DNA from: Saccoglossus kowalevskii
Lineage: Eukaryota; Hemichordata; Enteropneusta; Harrimaniidae
Length of the DNA stretch: 26,702 nt
Direction of reading: 5' to 3'
Assembly: GCF_000003605.2 (NCBI RefSeq)
Contig: NW_003141324.1
Span: 48,659-75,360, forward strand
Every line of letters starts with the position of its first letter. The first letter of the stretch is position 1. Position numbers and translations under genes: made by a program. Of this stretch, positions 11,701 to 22,683 are shown piece after piece. Under the pieces are notes generated by a model. The model was not told the origin of the DNA. It searched no databases and saw only the letters and a list, made by a program, of their open reading frames with translations.

Positions 11701-14700
11701 GCAGAAAACTGGTGTACTGCCCAAGTCAACTAATGTCGAAGTAGTCAAGTTTCCTACACAAAATACACAGAAGAATGATAAAAGTGTGGTACAGCTTGAA
11801 GAAGATGTCCTACTTAGTTTATTTGAGGAGAGAAATGAGGAGGCGCAAACAACTGCTGAACCCGTTAATACTGAACATGTACCTGAAGACAGTATGGACA
11901 ATATGGAAATGACACAGGAGGAAGTGATAGTTGTTTTTAATATAGGTCCGACAGAACTGAAAGAGTTACAGACATCTTGTACTACCTTATCAGGACTGCG
12001 TAGACTGGCTGTTGCATCAAAGCAAGCTGCAACTGAAGATACTTGTTTTTATTGGGAACGTTGTCAACAAACCCTTTTACGCTTAGCACATGACTTACCA
12101 CTTGCAGGTCATTTAGGTGTGGAGAAAACTAAAAGAAGGCTACTTTAACACTACTATTGGCCTGGAATCTTATGGATGTGGCTAATATTGTCGCACATGT
12201 AAAGCATGTCAGAAGGCTGCAAATAAAAGGTTGGCGTTAAAGCTAAACTCATCACGATGCCTGTGTTAGAAGATCATTTCCAGCGCATAGCCATAGGCAT
12301 GATTGGTCCACTACCCCGCACAAAGCGTAGTAATCAGTATGTTTTAACCATATGCGATTACGCGACAAGATACCCTGAGGCTATACCTGTACCTACCTTA
12401 GAATCTGAATGTATTGCTGAGGAACTGGTGACTGTGTTTAGTCGAGTTGGAATACCGAAGGAGATATTATTGGATCAAGGTACAAACTTTCTATCACATT
12501 TAATGAAAGACTTATGCAAGTTGCTTGATATCAAGAAGATGAGTACAAACCCAGAAAGTTGGGACAGATATATTCCATACTTGTTGTTTGCCTATAGAGA
12601 AGTTCCGCAAGCATCTACAGGCTTTGCACCATTTGAACTGCTCTATGGTCGGCAAGTCAGAGGACCCTTAGCAGTTATGAGAGAATCGTGACAGGTGAAC
12701 TACCACCTGAGAAAATATAGTACAATTTGTAGTTGAAACATGAGATAAGTTAGCAGAAATGTCAGATCTAGCTCAGCAGAACCTCACAAAGGCACAGCAA
12801 AAACGGAAAGTGTGGTATGACCGCAGTGCTAGAGATAGAGAATTTATGATTGGTGATAAAGTGCTAATCTTGTTACCATTGTCTACCAACAAACTATAAG
12901 CACAATGGCAAGGGCCATACACGATAACCAGAAAAGTGTCTCCAGTAGACTATGAAGTAGAGATGGGCAACAAAAGATGCAAAACGAAAGTGTATCATGT
13001 GAACAGGCTACGAAAATGGTTCTCAAGAGAAGGTACAGCCTTCCTAGTCAGAGTAAAAGAAGATAAGAACTTTACAGAAAGTTTACCAATTGAGATGGAT
13101 GTCTGTCAGTTAATGGCATCAAAAGAAACTTGGAAAGATGTTGAACTGTACAGGGGATTAACATCAGAACAGAAACAAGAAGTAAATACACTGTTAGAGA
13201 AATATAGTGATCTTTTTACAGATCGACCTGGTAAAACGTCATTAAAGTGGTCACTACACAAGAACGACCTATATATCAAAGACCGTATAGAATTCCGGAA
13301 TTCCTGAAAGAAACAGTCAAAAAGAAACTGAGCACAATGTTAGCAGCTGGTATAATAGAAAAATCTTATAGCCCATATGCTGCTCCGCTTGTACTTGTCA
13401 AGAAAAAAGATGGGACTTGGAGATTCTGTGTGGACAATGAAGAATTGAACAAAGTGACACAGTTTGATCCTTTTCCTATGCCCCGTACTGACGAAATGAT
13501 CGAGAAATTAGGAAAGTCGCAATTCATCACCAGTATTGACTTAACAAAAGGGTACTGGCAAATACTGTTGGACACTGATGCACGTATACAAAGTTTGCAT
13601 TCGTTACTCCATTTGGCCAGTATAGTTTTCATGTGATGCCGTTCGGCATGGCTAGTGCACCAGCAACGTTTGTTCGCCTTATGCAAATGATTCTAGCAGA
13701 TCAATATTATGCAAATGCATACTTTGATGACATCAACATCGCTGATATGACCTGATCAGATCATATTGAGCATCTGAAACAGCTACTAGCTAAAGTGAAA
13801 GAAGCAGGATTGACAATACGTCCCAGTAAATGCAAAGTTGCGTACCCTGAAATTGCAATTCTGGGCAATATTGCTGGAGGTGGAAACGTAAAACCTCAAC
13901 CAAGTAAGATACAAGCTGTTCAAGACTTTCCGCCACAAAAAACGATGTTCGATCATTCATTGGTCTGGTAGGATACTACAGGCGAATTATACCCGAGTTT
14001 TCAGATATTGCGATCCCCTTGAAAGACCTGACAAAGAAAGGAGTACCCACGAGAGTACATTGGACTCCGCAGTGTGAACAGGCCTTCTGCAAACTCAAAC
14101 GAGCGTTGACGACCTACCCAGTACTACAAAATCAAGAACACCCTATAGCTTATCTAAGTAGAAAGCTGGTTCCAAGAGAAAGAAACTATTCCACTATGGA
14201 GCGAGAGTGTTTAGGTATTGTTTGGGCTAAGTATTGCGCCATTATGTGTTTGGTAGGCATGTTCAAACTGACCACCAACCATTACGTTGGTTAGAACTCA
14301 TGAAAGCTAAGAATCAGAGGTTATTATGATGTCTGATATTACAAGAATACTCTTGATATTGTACATCGTAAAGGCATAGATAACAATAATGCCGATGGTT
14401 TATCCTGTGCTTGGGCAAGTTAGGTTGTGCGAAAAGCAAACAAAGATTTGTAGTGTTGTGTTAGTTTTACTATTGTAAGTTAGAAATATTATGTATTCTG
14501 TTACGCTATAGCATGATTTGATATTAGCTGTTTACTTTCTGTATTGTACCTTACCATTTTATTCAGAAAACAGTTTCTGACTTTGTAAGGGGGGAGTGTG
14601 ACGTTTTTTGGAACTACTTTATTGCATGCGTCAGAATACATACTTTTGTAATGGTGTTATATGTCACCTGATCACCCGAGTGTATTGATATGTTAAAAGT

Positions 14701-17700
14701 AGTGCGGGTGGTGTAACTGAAAATGGCGGAATAAACAAGTTAAGTTTGAAAGCTTTCTCTCTACATATTATTTTTCAATACAATGCACTTTATCTTTTGG
14801 GTAAATGGGGTGAGGGATTTATGTTCAACAAATGTTATTTCGGCAAAGCATCAAAATCTAAAAATATACATTCATGTCACTTCCAATTTTACTTTCGAGT
14901 TTTGAGAAGACAATAATTAAGACACACTGACCTGATCCCCTGTCCATTTGTCACATATTATGTGATACACTTTTTTACAACTCAACTGAGCTCCAGCTGT
15001 AATGACAATATCCCCATTTTTTCTCTTCGTTCCATCAGCTTTCAGCGCATCAATTTCCTTCTGTAGATTGTTACCAGCTGCTAGCAAAATAGCTTTTGAA
15101 ACAGCACAGTTTAGATCCAAAGTTGCAAATGTCGTATTGACAATAATGTCAGCCTAATGATTCAGAAAATAACAACAGTGACATTTTCTATCATGGAAAT
15201 TAATTTTCAAATAATGTATACTTTTGTAAACCATGCTTGGTTATACGTCCACTGGAATTTAGATAATACATTTACTAAGATAACAGTTCATGATAAATGT
15301 ATGATACATAAATGAAAACATTAGTCTACTAATAAAAACAACTATTAATATCCATAGATTACCTTCTGAGCAGAAATGTTTCCTTTGATTAGTTTAATAG
15401 TTTTTCCTTCGACCGTTGTGACTTCAAATGCTAATGTTGTGGGAATAAATCCACCACTTGGCACTTTTGTTTTCATACGCGATGTTTCAACTTTGTCCAT
15501 TTTCGGTATTGTTAATATCCCTGTGTAATGAAAAGGTGTTATATAAAGTCAAAGCAACTTGCAGTTTAGATCTGTCCCCAACAACACATATTGTCTGGAA
15601 TGCACATATATATTGATTAACTTATAACACATACCTGGAAAAGTGTCAACACCATATGACATACTATCTTTGCCATACATGTCGATCATTGCATCTTTAA
15701 ATTGATCACATGTGATCACAGAGTTATCCACTAGTCGTATCTCTTTCAGTGAATGATTTTGATTCAACTCACAGAATGAATCTACAGCTTTGACGATTGT
15801 ATGAACACATAGGTCAACGGGAAAACCGAACACACCAGAACTAATCGCAGGAATGGCAATAGTGGTACATTTGCGACTTGTAGCTTCCTGTAGGCTATTT
15901 ATAACAGAATTTGTGAGTGATTTCTCTTCTTGGGTTTCATTACTTCCGGATTTCTTATATTTGGATCCACTCCATATTGGCCCAACTGTGTGAATTATTA
16001 GTTTGCATGGAAGATTTCCTGCTCCTGTAGAAACAGTTTCTCCTACTTTAAGGTCTCCTCGCCTTTCTATTATTTTATCACATTCATCTTGTATTTCAAG
16101 GCCTCCTAAAATGTATAATATTTCATACGAAAAACAATAAAATAACATACAGCAATTGGTATGAACACAGTGATCCATCCAAATACAACAAATGTTACTC
16201 AGGAAGATATTCCAAACAAAACAATCTATACAGAATAATCTGATAGACGTGAAGACATATATTAGTATTGATTGCTACCATGCACCATATATATATATAT
16301 ATATATAATTTAAAAGATGTATGATTGGTAAATGGATGCTACCTTTGGGGGGATTCATGTATACATTATGTAGTGGCAGATTGAAATAAAAATCCGAACT
16401 CATTCAGGTTAGATTTAGACATACAGTCAAGTGTGTATATAAATTCAGGCCAGTACTTTATCTCAGCTGAATTCATAATACCTAAATATATATATATATA
16501 TATATATATTTGTTTGTATCTACATAGATTAAATAGCGATACAATATATACCTGCATCAATTATTGCCTTTGCCAGTCCTCCAACGTGTTTCAGGTGGCA
16601 ATTGGCAGCATTTACGATTACATCCACGTTAAGTACTGTCATATCTCCTAACCCAACCTGTATCTTCATTCCATTAGGCTTAGTGTGTTGACATAACATC
16701 CTATATCCAGGTACTAATGACTTTCTGGTAGTTTTACCGGCTACTCTATCTAATTTTCTTGGTGATGGGTCGTTGATTTCGATTTTGCAGGCAAACGCCT
16801 TTTCTACAGACTGTATATAGTTTTTTCCTTTCTCTTCTCTGAATAACTTAGACATTCCTGGTTTATCAATGACATATTGGCGGATTTGTATAACATCAAG
16901 AAGATTTGTCATTCTTTCCCTGGCGCTTTCAACATCATCTTTGGTTCCTTTAATGTTTATCACTAACGACTCCAGGCATTTGTTTATTTTCAGTGGCTGG
17001 TATTTTCCTGTTTCTAATGACACCACGTCATCTTTCTTGTGGTCGAACGCAAACCTGATTCTCCCACGATCAGACTGAATATTATATTCAACAATGGTGT
17101 TGACCTTGATGTAGTGATCAACTTCTTTCCTGATACATTTGATAGTGGATTGGAATGTAATAATAGTGATGCACTGACCTTCCAAGTCAGTACGGATTCT
17201 ACAAACATTTTGCTCTTCAAGTTCTACAACCAGCTTTTCCCAATCCTGTTGATGAATGCCTGGCAATGATTCATCATCCACTGTTATATTTACATCCGTT
17301 ATGCTGGTGTGAATAATGTTGACTGCCTGTTTTAATTGTGGTTTGTCACGAGCCGAAACTACAATTTCATTGTCTGCAATTAGGTACATTGCCCGTAAGT
17401 CCTTGTCATTAAGCATACTATGCAAGATGGCACTTACGTCAGCTGAATTCAGAAACTCCACATAAAACGGGTTAGGAGGTTCGAGCTTTGCAACAGGTAA
17501 GGCACCAAGAGTTTCATATAGTAGTATTCTGCAACTCATTATATCATGAGGAAGGCCTATGAAATGTAGTTGGGATTCATCTACTGATAGATGAAAATTT
17601 AGTTCTGGAAATTGTTGTGCAACAGTTTCATTGAACTGAACCATTATAAGCTGCTGCATTTGGACTTTCTTAATTTCCCTAGTTTCTGTGATCGTCTCAT

Positions 17701-20700
17701 TAGCTTTACGGAGTTTTTCTTCAATATCTGTGATGACGTTTTTGAACTGTGTTTCGAGGTTGTCCACGTTTTCTAGTGTGCCAGTTATCTTTAATTCCAT
17801 TGACTCTGAAATATATTCAACACTAGAATCGCCAATGTCTAATTCCTCTGTCTGACCTATTACCTGATTCCAAATATCCTTTGGAATTGATTTTGTTATA
17901 CATTTGAATTTATTCAGATGCTCGTCTAAGATACTCACGACCTTCTTTGGCCAGTCTTTTATGAATTGGCGTTTATTTTCAAGATGATCTGGTATGTTTG
18001 ATGATAAACATACCATGTTGTTGTGTCCTCCATATGGCCACTCTATCTTAGTATGTAAGTCATTCAGCTGATTGCGGAGCTCTGTTGCATATTCACCTCT
18101 GTTCATGATGTAGACAGTGATATCTTGATTAACGTCTTTTGAGATTGGATTTGGTTGCTGTGGTATTGGCCCATCAGAACTTACCATCACTCCAAGAAAT
18201 TCGTAGTACGGGTTAACTGTGATTAGTTGTTTGTGTATCGTGTGAGATTTTCTTTGCAATATTTGATCAATTGCTGAAAATACCAAAAGATAGTTCATTA
18301 ATTCTTGGGAACAAAATTTAATATTATTGAAATAACTAGTTTACAATAGTTATGGGATTATAAGAGCAATTTGAATTTTTGAGCTACTGAACCATTATTA
18401 CACATAACAATACATGCCTTAACCAACTACCATACCATACTATTGTAGTATAACTTGCGATTAAAATAATTACCTTCACTGTCTTGGAATGATATAATAG
18501 CCAGCTTTTTTTCAACATCCAATTTAATTTCTTCGACGTCACCTTCACCATTTCTCTTACTCTCAAAATACAATTCGAGTATGTCTTCAGAAACATTTGG
18601 TGGTAGATTACTGGCGATTATAGTACTGGTAACTAGAACAGGCTCCGCTGTCAACACTGACCTCTTCAACGGCCGACTGTTAATTGCAGTGACTGCTTTA
18701 TTAACATCTGCAATGTAATAATAATGTCTTTAGATATAGAATATAGCCACAATGTATATTATATTCACATTTGGCAGTGAATGGATAATCTTTGTCGTAA
18801 TACTGACATACCTAGTTGAGGAAACATTATACGTAACACATGATATGCATGATATACGCATTGCATTGTAAAGATTTGTGCAATCCGATTATATGCTCCA
18901 ATTTTATTTTTTTATTTACCGGTTTATATTTTTTAATGTTATTTTTGTTTATTTGTGAGTATTTTTTTTCACTTGCCGTTATTAGATTGTTATATATGGT
19001 ATCGCGGTCACCTTAACTACATCTTACTCCATACAAATAGAAATCTTGTGAAATCTGACTGTTTTCGACGAGTTTTGTCGGCCAATCAGAGAGCGCCATA
19101 CTGACAACAAATTGTACGACTAGCGCCTGCGCGATTTATCGTGTTTCGAGAAGGCAAATTATGGTGATAGCTTGCTAATAACGGCAAGTAACACCAACAC
19201 ATTTTCATAAATAAACAAAAATAACAATAAAAATATATATAAATTAAAAAATATCAAATTAAAAAAGAAAATTGGAGCCTATATCTACATCGATTTTAAT
19301 CAGATTGGGACTAGTTAGGCATCTCTCTTTTCCTTCCTTTGGAAAAACTGTAGTCTTCAAAGGACTGAAGTTGGAATGAAACAAGCAGTATAATATCCAG
19401 TTTTCTAATCACCTGAAATGTTCTGAGAGTATCGCGCCATAACCACGCCTGGTTTTTCACCAAACAACAATACTGGCTCCTCCTCAATACCAGAACGGTT
19501 TTCAAGGTATAATACAAGATCTTCTTTCGTCGTTTCATCAGAGAAACCCTTAATAAGAATACATTTGTTATCTGTAACTACTTTTCTTCTCTTCCGGCCC
19601 TTTGCTACCGTTAATGAAATTCCCCCAACTGTGTGCATTGGGCGCTTGAGAACTCTTTCAGCTACTGCAAAAATGAAGCACATTTGAATTAGGGTAAACA
19701 CCACTGTTTGAATACAAGTAAATACGTCAGAGACTACAATTTTGACACGTGACAATGGCAATTAGATTCATTGAACTATCCATGATAAAATTAGCTAATT
19801 ATTACGTTTAAATAAAAAGGTTGTCACGATCGAGATTGTTCTCACGTCATTACTACTTCGCGCGCACCAATCAGAATCAGATCTATTTTTTTAATACTAG
19901 CTTACTAGCTGCATTTTCATAAACAATCGTCAACACGCCCTTTCTGTCTTGAAATTTCTCTAAAATTGGTCCACCACCAGATCTTCTTTTATTTTCGAGA
20001 TACAATTCCACAGTTTCCATATTCACATCTGATCCAAACCCAGTAACATCTATTATAGCACTGTCTAAGTAGTCTTTGTCTTCTGGTTGGCTGGCCATTC
20101 CTGTTGAATCACAAAACAAACACAATATAGTATTGATGATTCAGTTTCACAATCCTAGGAAAACTGAATTGTACAATGGTGATACTAATAGTTGATACAA
20201 ATCCTGATACAAAAACGCATACCTATATCAACATCACCAACAACAGGTGTGTTTAACACTTGTACTGTAAGTTTGGCTCCTTCTAATGCATGGTTTTGCT
20301 TCAAAAAACGATGTGCGTCTGCGTAAGACAGAGATACAAAGGTCAGTACTTTAGTTGATATGCATTGCCATTATCTCCCAATATACTACAACATATTATT
20401 TAAGTTCACTATTCGATGTTCCATGTTGTATTTATGCTATTTCTACTTCAATATTCTGTACATTTTGAAACCAATGGTGTTTTTTAAATCCCAAAGCTAC
20501 TGTCGAACATGTATTGTTAACACTATCATCAGTTTACTGTATTCTCATTTGTGTTCATAAAACTAAAATGAATATACTATTATAATACTTTATGTCTAGT
20601 TGTGTATTGAGAAAAACATAATATATTATATGATGTTAATGCCACATGAAACATCTGCAGTATTTCACCCTTACAACCCGCATAGGTTTTCTTTATTTGC

Positions 20701-22652
20701 ACCAGATGCATTGATACTGAGTTTATATTTATCTATATTGTGGAATGAATATGAATAATTGCTAACAATTATAAACTGCAATAAATCACAATTATAAATT
20801 TAAATCATATTCGCCGCATAAATTATGTATAATTCACATTGTTTTTATTTAATTTTATTGTAATTCGTAATAAACAGTAACAATATTAAAACTGGGTTCA
20901 TCATCAATTTTATATTGAACTCATACGAATGAACTTTACCTTTGGACTTTTCAAAAACAATATGTACTGAATCGTCTTTCATTTCGATACTTTTCATTGG
21001 CCCTCCACCAGATCTTTTCTTGCTTTCAAAATACAACTCCAGCAAATCTGTGCTGGTTTCCCGTTTGAAACCAGAAACTTTAATAACTGGATCCACTTCA
21101 GAATCTGTTGAAATGAATGTATCCAATAACGCATTACAATTACCACTACCCTGCAAAGATTTATGTTTTGCTACTTGACAAATCAGCAATATATTCAGCC
21201 TATTACAATTAACACACTAAAAATAGCGAATTCACGTTAGGCCAACGAAATATCTGTTTCTGGTTCAAAGTTTATAAGAAAAAAAACAATGCGGTGATGC
21301 AATGTTTTTCTTACTCTTTTTTATTAGGAAACGCATGCGTGAAGAAGATATTGCGCTACCAACGGCAGGCACATCCCATCTCCCTTTTTCTGTGTCCGGA
21401 ATTGCCGCGCACACAGACCAGAAACAGATCTAACTTTTTTGGCCTAAATAAATTTTATTATCACCTGTAGTGTCTGCCTGACTCTTGATTTCGCTCGGTT
21501 TTGGTGGTACTGGTGGTTTTATCCGACCCAATTTAGATTGTATGCTTGGATCTACTCTTGTCAAACTAGTCATTCCCGTATTTGGTGGACTACGTGTTAC
21601 ATTCTGGCATGCTCCCACGCCTGGGTACGGTTGGTTTGTCCGATGATCATAAAATATTTCATTGCTGGGGTGTCTGACATAATGTTGGGGTTGCAAAGGC
21701 GGTACGCCTTGCATTTGTTGATAATATGGCCCCCATTCCTGCTGTGGCGGGCGTATCCCATACCCTTGCCAGTTTGAGTACCAATCCTGATACCCTTGCG
21801 GATATTGAAAACTCATCGGTCCACGCTGAGACATGTACCAATGGTTCATTCCGGGATTATGCCCCGTCATCTGTCTCGGCTGACCCCACGCTGACTGTTG
21901 CATTTCGTGCATGACCTGTGTCTGTGGGCCCTGGACAGAATAGAAACTCGAGCCTTGTGGGTTATCATGTAATGCATGTGGATTTCCGTCTTCTGGTTGC
22001 ATTTCGTGATGTTGCCCTGCTGCATGTATATTACCACTAGATGGTGCATTTTCATTAACTGATGTCTGAAAAAATGAGAATTTTGAAGTTCAAAGAATTA
22101 GGCACTTGTCCCCATGTACCAGCCTTATTTTTATTTCCAAGTGTGTACTTGAACTATTTAGCAAAAGCTATAAAAATTAAATGGAGATTTAATTTTATTA
22201 GAAACAAAATAAAATAAAATACCTAATATTAACATGCACTTGACATAAATGAACAAAAATAAATGTGTCTGATATTTACCGTATTTAGAGCCAACTATCT
22301 CCACCTAGAGGGAAGGCATGGCTGCTATTTTACGAAATCGGTAATTTAATTTAAAGTAAGTTCTGATACAATTGATTGTATTTATATTTACTTTTACTTT
22401 TGAAAGGAGACCGAAATAAAAGAACATGTTTCGCCATCACACAATGTTGAACTTATATCATATTTATTGCTTCCTGTTTTGATACCACAAACATATTTGT
22501 TGAGTCAATCAATATCCATAAATCTTGGATCTCTTTAGACTATGTCCCAACAATAAACTGTTTAACTTCTTAACACTTGACCCAGGCATACCTTTCACCA
22601 ATAACAATGGACAATCATGGCAACCAGACTAAGTCAATATAATGTACCTGTA

Positions 22653-22683
<31 letters not shown>

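Larger units (their letters stand above)
8593..14760 (+). mobile_element. Decayed Gmr1-like LTR retrotransposon (Ty3/gypsy clade, IN before RT)
   Basis: Related direct repeats at 8593 and 14597 both start TGTGACGTTTT. A TGG-starting primer-binding-site candidate follows the left LTR, and a purine tract (AAGGGGGGAG) precedes the right LTR. Between them, on the plus strand and so antisense to the host gene, are remnants of gag, protease (DTG), integrase zinc finger and core, GPY/F, reverse transcriptase (YFDD) and RNase H, in that order. Integrase before RT is the pol order described for Gmr1-like elements, unlike normal Ty3/gypsy. Many stops, frameshifts and deletions make it non-autonomous. 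It lies wholly in intron 12 of the PARP14-like gene. Confidence 0.9.

Noticed and set aside
11653-11901. Minus-strand Ser/Cys-rich open frame in the retrotransposon
   Set aside because: Antisense shadow of the acidic spacer before integrase.
12257-13636. Two separate retroelements, one giving integrase and one giving RT
   Set aside because: GPY/F follows integrase, the pre-RT segment continues smoothly, and one LTR pair encloses all; the Gmr1-like order explains it better.
13366-13686. Minus-strand open frame opposite reverse transcriptase
   Set aside because: Antisense shadow of the RT region, which has clear plus-strand motifs.
16433-17269. Plus-strand open frames opposite exon 9 and the TA tract
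   Set aside because: Composition follows the antisense of the KH/macro exon and the TA microsatellite; no family resemblance.
21105-21150. Longer exon 4 starting at an upstream TTTGCAG
   Set aside because: It would place a stop after the phase-1 join from exon 3; the nearer TTTCAACAG keeps the frame.
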